From Clostridia bacterium (GTDB taxonomy: Bacteria; Bacillota; Clostridia; Saccharofermentanales; Saccharofermentanaceae): DNA of 64,000 nucleotides. Positions 18,579-26,528 of the stretch are shown here, in pieces. The stretch is taken from NCBI GenBank assembly GCA_024403735.1, contig JAKSRG010000012.1, forward strand, positions 1-64,000, read 5' to 3'. The stretch's first letter is position 1; each line of letters opens with the position of its first letter. The position numbers were made by a program, and so were the translations under genes. The notes beneath the pieces were generated by a model, which was not told the DNA's origin, did not search any database, and saw only the letters and a list, made by a program, of their open reading frames with translations.

Positions 18579-19832
18579 ATGAGTCAGGTTAAAGCATATA
18601 ACGGTGATATGCCTTACATTTTCGTCAGCTATTCACACAAGGATGCTGATATTGTTCTTCAGATGGTCAGCCAGATGCAGGCTGATGGATATCGTGCGTG
18701 GTATGACGAAGGTATCAAGCCTGGTGTAGAATGGGATGATTATATTGCTTCCAAAGTTAGCAAGTGCACTTATTTCATAGCATTTCTTAGTAAGAATTAT
18801 CTCGCTTCTTCCAACTGCAAAGACGAGATGAATTATGCGAGAGATCATGTAGATAACATCCTTCTCGTGTATCTCGAACAGGTTAGTCTACCTTCTGGAA
18901 TGGAGATGAGATTTGGCCGTTCGCAGGCAATCTTTGCTTATAATTACACATCTAAGAATGACTTCTTCCATAAGCTTTATCTAAGTAAAAGCATTGACCA
19001 ATGTAAAGGTAATACTTCAGTCGAGATTGTTGAGGAAACTATCGACAACATCCCAACAGAACCTTACGTAGCTCCTTCTGCTGCAATGCCTAAAGCATCT
19101 GAACTAAATAAGCCAAAGTCTGTTAAACCAGAACCTGCTAAACAGGCTGAAACCCCTGAGATTAAAGTTAAAAGAGTTCCTTCTCCTGAGGCAAAGGCTA
19201 AAAACAAAAAAGTAATGTGGATAAATATCGCTGCATTTGCTGTAGTCGTAATTGCTGCGATTATTATTGGAATTATCATAGCTTCAAATAGAGACACTAA
19301 CAAAAACTCTAAATCAGATCAGACATCGGAGACTAAACTAGAAGTCGATGAGAGTACTAGAGAAGATAATATAGAGACATCTCCAGTAGTCCAAGGCGAT
19401 GGTCGTATTGAGGGCGTTTATTCTACATATGGTCTCGCTGTAGGTGAATTCGACTGTCCAGATAAGGATGCGGATTTCTACAAAAATACAGGTTCGCCAA
19501 TGTTCTATGACACGGACAAACAAGACTACACAGATGGTACATTCTCTGGTGTTTTCGCGATGGTTATAGAAATCCCTGCATCAAGTGATTATTTTGAACC
19601 TCTACACATTCAGTGGTATTACGTAGGAGATAATGGACAACAAGAACTCGTAGCTGATTTCTATGACATACAAGTTTATTCCGATGAGGGTGTGAACTGG
19701 TATGATTTGAACCTTTCTGCACTTGATTTAGGTGGAGAATTCCGATTTGGCGATTATTACGCAGTTGTTTTCGCAGGTGATAACACAGATGAAGACATGA
19801 TAGTGCATGTGGAGTATCAGGCTGTTAGCTAA
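18579..19832 (+). CDS. Membrane-anchored TIR-domain protein
   Basis: A 417-aa protein: TIR domain (about 11-140; YIFVSYSHKDAD, RAWYDEGIKPG) with likely catalytic Glu83 in SSNCKDEM; a Pro/Lys-rich linker; one transmembrane helix (212-236); and an outer domain of about 165 residues, possibly a beta sandwich. TIR domains with this Glu cleave NAD+ or make cyclic ADP-ribose signals, often in phage defence. A cytoplasmic TIR tied to an outside sensor is unusual. The start follows GGGAGG. The next gene, a WYL regulator, begins 47 bp downstream on the same strand. Confidence 0.85.
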   Translation: MSQVKAYNGDMPYIFVSYSHKDADIVLQMVSQMQADGYRAWYDEGIKPGVEWDDYIASKVSKCTYFIAFLSKNYLASSNCKDEMNYARDHVDNILLVYLEQVSLPSGMEMRFGRSQAIFAYNYTSKNDFFHKLYLSKSIDQCKGNTSVEIVEETIDNIPTEPYVAPSAAMPKASELNKPKSVKPEPAKQAETPEIKVKRVPSPEAKAKNKKVMWINIAAFAVVVIAAIIIGIIIASNRDTNKNSKSDQTSETKLEVDESTREDNIETSPVVQGDGRIEGVYSTYGLAVGEFDCPDKDADFYKNTGSPMFYDTDKQDYTDGTFSGVFAMVIEIPASSDYFEPLHIQWYYVGDNGQQELVADFYDIQVYSDEGVNWYDLNLSALDLGGEFRFGDYYAVVFAGDNTDEDMIVHVEYQAVS

Positions 19833-19879
19833 GTTCCAGCTCGTGTCAGCGATATTAATACAGATAGGAGGTTCCGCAT

Positions 19880-21094
19880 ATGAAATCTAAAGACCTTGTC
19901 AAAACGATAGATGATATGCGCGAACTCATTAGGCATGTTTATGTTAATGGATTTGAATCCAAGACTGAGATTAGTCCTAAGAAGTCTGATATGACATCGA
20001 AGAATCTGAATAGATTGAAAACATGGTTTGGCGATTACTACGAAGCTGCGAGCAAATCTGGAAAATCTAATCACATCATCATCGATGGCAGAAACATATC
20101 TCATAATCCGCTTTACAATGCCTATAAAATGAAGTCCTTTAACACTGCAAACAGGATTGAGATTCACTTCCAGTTAATTGACTGCCTATCAGATGGAAAA
20201 GAGCATGTTTTCCAGGAGATTGAAGAATATATAGCAAATAGAATTAAGTCTGAAGATTGTAGTGCATCGGTAATAAGATCTCTACTCTCCCATTACAGCA
20301 AAATCGGATTAATCAATATTACCAAGAAAGATAATAAGACATTTCTCTACCAACTATCCAATGACGATGTGAACTTATCAGCTTGGGAAGATGCTATCAA
20401 CTTCTTCTCTGAAGTAGCTCCAGTTGGATTAATCGGTTCATTCCTCCTTGATAAGGAAACTATAGAGGATACTAGTGTATTCAGATATAAACATAACTAT
20501 TTATTACATGCCTTAGAAAGTCATGTGGTTTATAGTGCTTTGGATGCAATTCATTACCATCAGAAAATAACAATCCACTTCACGAATAAAGATAGCAGTG
20601 ATTTAATCGCACTCCCTATCCGCCTTTATATCAGCGCTCAGCGTGGATATATGCACTTACTCGTTCATAACTACAAAAACAACTGCTTTGATTTCATTCG
20701 CGTAAGCTCGATATCTTATATAGATATCAACGATATTGATCCTGATTGGCAGGAATATGAAAGTAGTTATCAGACCTATGCACCACATATGTGGGGTGTT
20801 CATTATCGAAAAGATTACACCTATGATCACATTGAGTTAGTGATTCATGTTGCTAAAGATGAACAACACATTGTCAAACGCCTTCAGCGCGAGAAACGTA
20901 ATGGCTTAGTCGAGCAAATAGACGAGAATACTTACAAGTACTCAACAGATACATATGACTCCCACGAATTATTCCCTTGGCTCAGAACGTTCATTGGACG
21001 AATTGAATCATTCACATGTAGCAACAAAAAATTAGAGAAGAAATTCTGGGATGAATTAGATGAATTGAAAAGGATGTATAGTGATGGAGAATAA
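19880..21094 (+). CDS. WYL-domain regulator (first of a pair)
   Basis: A 404-aa protein with a winged-helix-like region (about 90-165) and a WYL domain (about 215-290; LPIRLYISAQRGYMHLLVHN...FDFIRVSSISYIDI), then a WCX-like end (about 305-395). WYL proteins accompany many CRISPR and defence loci. In known type VI-D loci a WYL protein, usually with a ribbon-helix-helix start, increases Cas13d activity; this one has a different N-terminus and looks more like a PafB/PafC-type regulator. The start follows AGGAGGTTCCGCAT. It overlaps the next gene, and the pair runs convergently into array 1. Confidence 0.8.
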   Translation: MKSKDLVKTIDDMRELIRHVYVNGFESKTEISPKKSDMTSKNLNRLKTWFGDYYEAASKSGKSNHIIIDGRNISHNPLYNAYKMKSFNTANRIEIHFQLIDCLSDGKEHVFQEIEEYIANRIKSEDCSASVIRSLLSHYSKIGLINITKKDNKTFLYQLSNDDVNLSAWEDAINFFSEVAPVGLIGSFLLDKETIEDTSVFRYKHNYLLHALESHVVYSALDAIHYHQKITIHFTNKDSSDLIALPIRLYISAQRGYMHLLVHNYKNNCFDFIRVSSISYIDINDIDPDWQEYESSYQTYAPHMWGVHYRKDYTYDHIELVIHVAKDEQHIVKRLQREKRNGLVEQIDENTYKYSTDTYDSHELFPWLRTFIGRIESFTCSNKKLEKKFWDELDELKRMYSDGE

Positions 21095-22016
21095 TCTCTT
21101 TGAAGAAATCTACAGTAGTTATTACAACATAATCGCTAATACTCTCATTGAAGTTATGAATAATCCTATCACTGATGAGTATCACATCCTACCAAAACTT
21201 ACTGAACTAGCAAAACGCTATAGCACATCAGAAGGCTTTGAAGATGATATTGGCGAAATAATTATTCACGATAGTAATCTAATCAATAACGGAACTGCAT
21301 ACTTAAATAACAAACCAACCCTGCCACTAACTACTATCCAAAAGCGCTGGCTCAAAAGTCTCCTCGAAGACCCTCGAATAAAGCTTTTTGATATAGATAT
21401 TAGTGGTCTTGAGGATGTTGAACCTCTTTTCACAAATGAAGCTATCGTATACTACGACAAGTTCAACGATGGTGACGACTATAGTAATGAGAATTATATT
21501 AAGGTCTTCCGCACCCTCCTTCAGGCGATTAAGACACATTCGAAAACAACGATTAACAAAACTACAAATCGAGGACTGGAAAACCAGATTGAATGCTGGC
21601 CAATACATCTAGAATATTCATCAAAAGATGACAAATTCCGAGTACTTGTCTCGAAAGATGGCAACCAGGAAAGCTACAATCTTTCAACAATAACTAATGT
21701 ATTACTACTTAATGAAACTACAGAAATTATAGAAGTTAACCACCCTCCACGAACTGAGATTCTTGAGTTGGAAATCAACGACACTAATCAGAATAACATC
21801 GTCGAACGCTGTATGATTAACTTCTCTGATTACAAGAAAGAAACAACTAGGATTAATCAAGATAAGTATCACCTTAAAATATATTACAATCAAAGTGATG
21901 AACGAGAATTAATAATCAGGGTACTTCAGATGGGATCTAGTATTAAAGTTATTGGTCCATCACAATTCAAAGAAAGAATAGTAAAACGAATAATGAACCA
22001 AAAGAGTGCTAACTAA
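21084..22016 (+). CDS. WYL-like protein (second of a pair)
   Basis: A 310-aa protein with a divergent WYL-like region (about 165-220; IECWPIHLEYSSKDDKFRVLV...YNLSTITNVLLL) and a WCX-like C-terminus. The N-terminal half has no obvious helix-turn-helix. It overlaps the first WYL gene by 11 bp and is translated with it, like PafB-PafC pairs that work as heterodimers. Start ATG 21084 is preferred to GTG 21081. It ends in a terminator overlapping its last codons, about 100 bp from the end of array 1. Confidence 0.7.
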   Translation: MENNLFEEIYSSYYNIIANTLIEVMNNPITDEYHILPKLTELAKRYSTSEGFEDDIGEIIIHDSNLINNGTAYLNNKPTLPLTTIQKRWLKSLLEDPRIKLFDIDISGLEDVEPLFTNEAIVYYDKFNDGDDYSNENYIKVFRTLLQAIKTHSKTTINKTTNRGLENQIECWPIHLEYSSKDDKFRVLVSKDGNQESYNLSTITNVLLLNETTEIIEVNHPPRTEILELEINDTNQNNIVERCMINFSDYKKETTRINQDKYHLKIYYNQSDERELIIRVLQMGSSIKVIGPSQFKERIVKRIMNQKSAN

Positions 22017-22033
22017 GTTGGCACTCTTTTTTG
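22000..22033 (+). terminator. Terminator of the WYL pair
   Basis: A 10-bp stem AAAAGAGTGC/GCACTCTTTT followed by TTT; the left arm overlaps the end of the coding sequence. Confidence 0.85.
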
Positions 22034-22093
22034 TATGCCTGAATTTTCTTTATCGAGATCATCTTCTCACTAAAAATCTAAACAGTTCCAATG

Positions 22094-22124
22094 AAAAACT
22101 CCTGCGAGATTTGCAGGAGTTTTT
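22094..22124. terminator. Terminator at leader-distal end of array 1
   Basis: AAAAACTCCTGC/GCAGGAGTTTTT, a 12-bp stem with T-runs both ways. Near-identical hairpins lie at the same place beside arrays 2 and 3. Confidence 0.85.
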
Positions 22125-22132
22125 TCATGACT

Positions 22133-22624
22133 TTATTCCCTGCAAAGCAACAAGGGAATAGCTCAACTCTAGTGTAGTCAAGACAGAAAGTTATTCCCTC
22201 GCAAAACTGCAAGGGAATAGCTCCAAATGCGAATAAAAGCAGCACCAACGGTGTGTCCTTGACCCTCGCAAAACTGCAAGGGAATAGCTCAAAATCCAGG
22301 TGGAGTTATAGCAGGTATTGGTCCTTGACCCTCGCAAAACTGCAAGGGAATAGCTCGGAACAACCAAATTTACATTATAGGGGGACTAGTCCTTGACCCT
22401 CGCAAAACTGCAAGGGAATAGCTCATTAATCAAGTTTAGTCTATATATCGCCTGTGGTCCTTGACCCTCGCAAAACTGCAAGGGAATAGCTCGAGGCATT
22501 GGCGCCGCCGTATGGGGCGGAGGTCCTTGACCCTCGCAAAACTGCAAGGGAATAGCTCGCGGATACCAGGGTATTGATATCTGGTACTGTCCTTGACCCT
22601 CGCAAAACTGCAAGGGAATAGCTC
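22133..22624 (-). CRISPR. Type VI-D CRISPR array 1 (6 repeats + 2 degenerate)
   Basis: Six identical 36-bp repeats at 22255, 22321, 22389, 22457, 22523 and 22589 with 30-32 bp spacers. Two decayed repeats follow at the leader-distal end (22190-22223 and 22133-22164). In the crRNA direction (minus strand) the repeat begins GAGCTATTCCC and ends GGGTCAAGGAC; the stem CCCTTGCA/TGCGAGGG with loop GTTT matches the geometry of known Cas13d repeats. The leader lies to the right. ORFs reading through the repeats are not genes. Confidence 0.98.
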
Positions 22625-22690
22625 CTCTAACTGCACAAATCACAATTAGAATTATTTAGATTATACATCATATTGCATAAGTTTCATAAA
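22625..22690 (-). promoter_or_regulatory. Leader of array 1
   Basis: About 60 bp conserved beside all three arrays, starting CTCTAACTGCACAAAT on the plus strand. On the minus strand it has a -10 box TATAAT (22665-22660), placing transcription start about 25-30 bp before the first repeat. From 22690 to 22844 nothing else was found. Confidence 0.75.
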
Positions 22691-22844
22691 CAATTCATCT
22701 TGTAAATCATCTTCCTATTTACCTCAACTCTTTCTCTATTTTAATCAAAAGCATTCTGTAACCAAATCCAACCTCACAACCATATAACTCAGTAACAATC
22801 AAATAGAAGAACCCTTCCATCCAATCAACGCGAAATATTAATCA

Positions 22845-23495
22845 TTAGTTAGACTTCAGGTCTACAAAAAACATCTTATAAGCTCTCTCCCCTATTACCC
22901 TCGTCTCTGCTAAGTCAAGGCCACCAGAAATCACTGCACCAATGAAAGGAACAAGTTTACCAAAATTAACTAACCCCTTAGTTCCAAACTTAGTCATGAA
23001 TCGAAAACCTACGGACTTATTAACCTTCACCAAAGCAGCACCTGGAATTCTCTTAATCATGCTAATAGTAAGCTTCTCTCCAAAATTCACTCCCACCATC
23101 TTGATAACTTCATTTACGCTTATTCCTGCAAGACATGTATACACCAATGTCTGAACTTGATCACTGTGAACATCAAGACCTGCCATATATGCAGCGCATG
23201 CAATCATTCTCATTTGAACATAAAGAACACTACTAATGTTAGCTGGAATACTAACTGGCAGAGTAATCCATCCACACAAACCAGTTATAAAACCAGAAGT
23301 AGTACATTTAGCAACCTGAAACTTAATCATTTTTCTAGCAGCTACCGACGGATGATCTCCATTCTTTAAATAATCCATTGCCAACTCTTCAATAGAAGGA
23401 CTTACAAATTCAATTCCATGAACAGCCTTTTGATAAATAGTATCTAATCCCTTCAATAGCTTAGCATTTGAATTCACATTAATTGTCTCTGACAT
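22845..23495 (-). CDS. EcsC-like hydrophobic protein in CRISPR cluster
   Basis: A 216-aa protein resembling the EcsC family: a helical region with GFITGLCGWITLPVSIPANISSVLYVQMRMIACAAYMAGLD, then KVNKSVGFRFMTKFGTKGLVNFGKLVPFIGAVISGGLD, long Gly-rich amphipathic helices that can associate with membranes. EcsC-like proteins occur in several defence systems, but their activity is not established. The start has GGAGGGG. It lies between cas2 (41 bp away) and array 1 on the CRISPR strand, so co-transcription with cas2 is likely. It may be an accessory or a lodger. Confidence 0.72.
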   Translation of the reverse strand: MSETINVNSNAKLLKGLDTIYQKAVHGIEFVSPSIEELAMDYLKNGDHPSVAARKMIKFQVAKCTTSGFITGLCGWITLPVSIPANISSVLYVQMRMIACAAYMAGLDVHSDQVQTLVYTCLAGISVNEVIKMVGVNFGEKLTISMIKRIPGAALVKVNKSVGFRFMTKFGTKGLVNFGKLVPFIGAVISGGLDLAETRVIGERAYKMFFVDLKSN

Positions 23496-23536
23496 ATTAT
23501 CCCCTCCGAAAAATCTCCAACATCATTGCACAATAC

Positions 23537-23848
23537 TTAAAAGAACAACACTGGAGCTACCACCTTTTGAGCTTTAGAACTACCGCGAATAACACTAATC
23601 GAATGAAACTGTGCTTTTGTTAATCTTAATATCGCCAAGTTACCCTTCTTAGGAGCTATCGTATCAATAAATCTTTCTTCGGCTACTATACTTGTATCAT
23701 TCCTTAGATGCTTAACATAAACTGAATTCTGCATCATTTGATATCCCCTCTTCTTAAGCAATCTACGAAACCTAGAATACTCACGTCTTTCACTCTTACA
23801 TTTTTGAGGTATATCAAAAGTCACCATAAGCACACACTCTCTGTTCAT
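23537..23848 (-). CDS. cas2: CRISPR-associated protein Cas2
   Basis: A 103-aa Cas2 with the ferredoxin-like start MVTFDIPQK, then FRRLLKKRGYQMMQNSVYVKHL and the strand NLAILRLTKAQF. It resembles type II-A Cas2, the source lineage of type VI-D adaptation genes. Cas2 dimers bridge Cas1 during spacer integration. It is separated from cas1 by 2 kb, two arrays and a DUF4230 gene, unlike the usual adjacent pair. An 80-bp block upstream (23879-23958) is shared with the DUF4230 gene. The start could be 23848 or ATG seven codons later. Confidence 0.93.
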   Translation of the reverse strand: MNRECVLMVTFDIPQKCKSERREYSRFRRLLKKRGYQMMQNSVYVKHLRNDTSIVAEERFIDTIAPKKGNLAILRLTKAQFHSISVIRGSSKAQKVVAPVLFF

Positions 23849-23878
23849 AACACATCATTCTCCTCAATCACTTCCGCT

Positions 23879-23958
23879 ATTTCAAATCAAGTTGTCATAA
23901 GTGTACAGAAAAGATCTTTGTATATCATTCGAAAAAAGTTCCAATTGAAAACTCCTGC
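23879..23958 (-). promoter_or_regulatory. Conserved upstream block of cas2
   Basis: About 80% identical to 25307-25386 before the DUF4230 gene, including GTTGTCAT, AGTGTACAGAAAAG and ATCATTCGAAAAAAGTTCC. It probably holds the promoter of each gene; the first half of the array terminator is included. Confidence 0.65.
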
Positions 23959-23980
23959 ATATTCTGCAGGAGTTTTTTCA
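23948..23980. terminator. Terminator at leader-distal end of array 2
   Basis: AAAACTCCTGCA/TGCAGGAGTTTT with T-runs, equivalent to those beside arrays 1 and 3. Confidence 0.85.
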
Positions 23981-23985
23981 TAGCA

Positions 23986-24354
23986 TTATTCCCTCAAAAC
24001 TGCAAGGGAATAGCTCCAGGGAACAGAAGACAAAATGAACAAAGGTGTCCTTGACCCTCACAAGGTGTAAGGGAATAGCTCTATTCTATGCCAACAGTAT
24101 GTTCATTTTTGGTGTCCTTAACCCTCGCAAAACTGCAAGGGAATAGCTCACTTTTTCTATCAAACAGGACCCTGCGCTATGTGCAATCCTTGACCCCCAC
24201 AAAACTGTGAGGGAATAGCTCGGACTCGAATGGTTCATCATCACTCTAATCGGTCCTTGACCCTCGCAAAACTGCAAGGGAATAGCTCGTGTAATTGCTG
24301 GTTTTCTTGCGAAGTATGGTCCTTGACCCTCACAAAACTGTGAGGGAATAGCTC
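23986..24354 (-). CRISPR. Type VI-D CRISPR array 2 (5 repeats + 1 degenerate)
   Basis: Repeats start at 24047, 24114, 24186, 24253 and 24319, with spacers of 30-36 bp and a decayed repeat at 23986-24016. Repeats vary: 24186 and the leader-proximal 24319 have stem CCCTCACA/TGTGAGGG in place of CCCTTGCA/TGCGAGGG, and 24047 has CCCTTACA/TGTGAGGG with a 3-base loop. The stem can still pair in every form. Variation in the repeat next to the leader is unusual because new repeats normally copy that one. Confidence 0.97.
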
Positions 24355-24420
24355 CTCTAACTGCACAATTTGCAACTAGAGTTATTTAGATTATACATCA
24401 TATTTCATAAAGCGTCGTAA
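24355..24420 (-). promoter_or_regulatory. Leader of array 2
   Basis: Near-identical to the other leaders, with TATAAT on the minus strand at 24395-24390. From 24420 to 24516 nothing else was found. Confidence 0.75.
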
Positions 24421-24516
24421 TATTCCATATGATGTACAATCAACTCTCTTCTAATTCAATCTCCGATATACGTGACTTAACAGCCTCCACACAACAAACC
24501 CCAACTAGTAGTGATC

Positions 24517-25275
24517 TTACGCAACAACGATTGTATAGTTGGCACTTACTTCTGGAATAGACACTAAAAGTCTCTCTACTTCCTCTGCAGCCTTCTCCTC
24601 TGCCTGCTCAAACATTCCGCTATCCTCAGCGTCATCTTCTGCTTTAGACTTAATCTCCTGTCGAGCATATGAACTATCTTCATCAGTTATTTCACTAAAC
24701 AACGAGTCATCTTCTTCGCAAACAACAAGTGTATCTTCAAACAACTCATTTGAGAGGATCTTAGCAGATGGCACTTTGATTGTGATTGTTTTCGTGCTCT
24801 CATCAACATCGAGTTCAATCTTTGAACAGTCAACGCCAATCTTTAAAGAACCATCCATCACGATAGTTAATTCTTTACTTGAGAAAGGAACCTTCCATCC
24901 AGTTAACTCGAAATTCTTCTCGCTCTTCACGCTACCATAATTAGTATAAAGATACTCAACAGTAGTAAGTTCTGAAAGCTCATTAATCTCAGTCTCTATA
25001 GAACCGGCATCGAAAACATACTCTTCTTCAGCAATCTTCTCTTCGATTTTGTCCCAAATAGTCGGAACATTACTGATTGCCTTATTGTATTTCATGAGCA
25101 CGGCAACCTTCTTTTCCTCTTTCTCTAGAGCCTCACTAACAGCCTTATCCTGTTCATTGTTGTGCCAACTGAGAACAACCTTATAACCAATCCAACTAGC
25201 AAAAGCAAGTACACAGATAACAACTAAAACTACAACTACCTTCTTAACATTCTTAACAACATTTGTATTTCTCAT
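24517..25275 (-). CDS. DUF4230 membrane-anchored protein
   Basis: A 252-aa protein: one N-terminal transmembrane helix (about 11-33), a coiled region, then a DUF4230 domain (about 85-250; TVEYLYTNYGSVKS, MDGSLKIGVDCSKI, ITIKVPSAKIL). DUF4230 proteins are widespread single-pass proteins of unknown function. The start at 25275 is set by GGAGG six bases upstream. It sits between arrays 2 and 3 on the CRISPR strand and shares its upstream block with cas2, so it appears co-regulated with the CRISPR genes. Confidence 0.82.
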   Translation of the reverse strand: MRNTNVVKNVKKVVVVLVVICVLAFASWIGYKVVLSWHNNEQDKAVSEALEKEEKKVAVLMKYNKAISNVPTIWDKIEEKIAEEEYVFDAGSIETEINELSELTTVEYLYTNYGSVKSEKNFELTGWKVPFSSKELTIVMDGSLKIGVDCSKIELDVDESTKTITIKVPSAKILSNELFEDTLVVCEEDDSLFSEITDEDSSYARQEIKSKAEDDAEDSGMFEQAEEKAAEEVERLLVSIPEVSANYTIVVA

Positions 25276-25306
25276 AATCTGCCTCCATACAAAAATTGTT
25301 TCTAGC

Positions 25307-25386
25307 ATTTCCAATTAAGTTGTCATTAGTGTACAGAAAAGCATCATTCAAATCATTCGAAAAAAGTTCCAATGAAAAACTCCTGC
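25307..25386 (-). promoter_or_regulatory. Conserved upstream block of DUF4230 gene
   Basis: Second copy of the block before cas2. The core ATCATTCGAAAAAAGTT also occurs at 29557-29573, ahead of cas13d. Confidence 0.65.
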
Positions 25387-25407
25387 GAGATTGCAGGAGT
25401 TTTTTCA
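25375..25407. terminator. Terminator at leader-distal end of array 3
   Basis: AAAAACTCCTGC/GCAGGAGTTTTT with T-runs; almost identical to 22094-22124. Confidence 0.85.
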
Positions 25408-25412
25408 TGACT

Positions 25413-25777
25413 TTATTCCCTGCAAAGTAGCAAGGGAATAGCTCAACTCTAGTGTAGTCAAGACAGAAAGTTATTCCCTCACAAAACTGCAAGGGAATAG
25501 CTCATAAGTTCGGAAAAGCGTACGAGGTAAAAATCATTCTTGACCCTCGCAAAACTGCAAGGGAATAGCTCACAAATGCGATTGAACTCTCCAAGTATCT
25601 CGTGTCCTTGACCCTCACAAAACTGCAAGGGAATAGCTCTGACTGCCGCAGGAAGTGAGCTCTTGAATTGGATCCTTGACCCTCGCAAAACTGCAAGGGA
25701 ATAGCTCAAGACGCCTGTACATAGCAAAGTGCCTACTAAGAGTCCTTGACCCTCACAAAACTGCAAGGGAATAGCTC
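25413..25777 (-). CRISPR. Type VI-D CRISPR array 3 (4 repeats + 2 degenerate)
   Basis: Repeats start at 25536, 25604, 25672 and 25742 with 32-34 bp spacers, plus decayed repeats 25470-25503 and 25413-25444. The decayed end, including its 25-bp spacer starting AACTCTAGTG, is nearly identical to that of array 1, so the two arrays share an ancestor. Several repeats have CTCACA in place of CTCGCA, leaving a G-U pair in the stem. Confidence 0.97.
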
Positions 25778-25836
25778 TCTAACTGCACAAATTGCAACTA
25801 GAGTTATTTAGATTATATATCATATATTCACAAAAC
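25778..25836 (-). promoter_or_regulatory. Leader of array 3
   Basis: Copy of the shared leader, with TATAAT on the minus strand at 25817-25812. It begins immediately after the cas1 remnant. Confidence 0.75.
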
Positions 25837-26528
25837 TTAGAAGTAATTCATCAGATAAGTAGTCAATTCACCACTTCTAAATTGTCTAATAACATCTTCC
25901 ACATACATATCTAGCATGTTATGAAATTGCATTCGTTTTTTGTTGTACTCAACTTCGCTATATAGAGATTCAATCAATATTTTTTTCATAGATGAAAGGT
26001 TAAGTTCTCTATTCTCGTATACTATTCTGTCAATATAAGGTCTAAATGGCTCCATCAGATCACATGCTAGATTATATGGATTATCTACACCTACATGATG
26101 AATTCCAATATTTGTTAGATATCCCATTGCTACTATTTTCCGACTAATATTAGCAAGTATCAGACTATAACCATAATTCAGACAAGCATTGATTTCATTC
26201 GGCGTGTGTCTTACAAATCCACCACCAAACAACGCTTTAAAATACACTCGTGCTACTTGTCCTTCACGATTAGTAACATCTCCCACTTCAACATTACCAA
26301 CATAATCGAATAATTCTTCTGGAACATCTAACCCTTCGAATTGAAGTAATGATATCTGCATAAAAATCTTTTGCTCAATAATCTGTTTCCAAATGAGATC
26401 ACAGATTGACTTCTCCCATTTAGTTTGGAACAAAATATTCTCTGTTTGACGATAGTTAAACATCCTTCTTTATAACTTAACGAAGAATGATTTTGAACTA
26501 CTATCGTTTTCCAGCCTTGCGAATTCAT
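25837..26528 (-). pseudogene. cas1: Broken cas1 (internal deletion and frameshift)
   Basis: The gene starts in a TAATG overlap with cas13d and reads MNSQGWKTIVVQNHSSLSYK, the typical type II-A Cas1 start, then leaves frame. From 26463 another frame encodes the rest (208 aa): RQTENILFQTKWEKSICDLIW and then the catalytic region with Glu67 (TNREGQVARVYF), His123 (GIHHVG) and Glu138 (DLMEPFRP). Compared with a type II-A Cas1, about 60 residues of the N-terminal beta domain (roughly 25-85) are missing. The catalytic domain is intact in sequence, but ATG 26463 has no properly spaced ribosome binding site. Probably inactive. Confidence 0.9.

Noticed and set aside
22386..22643. Open reading frames through the CRISPR arrays (also 22436-22636, 24086-24277, 25253-25492, 25479-25766, 25502-25696)
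   Set aside because: They repeat the translated direct repeat (LQFCEGQG, ELFPCSFARVKD) and are products of array structure.
26328..26528. 66-aa ORF as a separate small gene
   Set aside because: Only its first 25-30 residues match anything, and they are the Cas1 start; the rest is out-of-frame reading of cas1.
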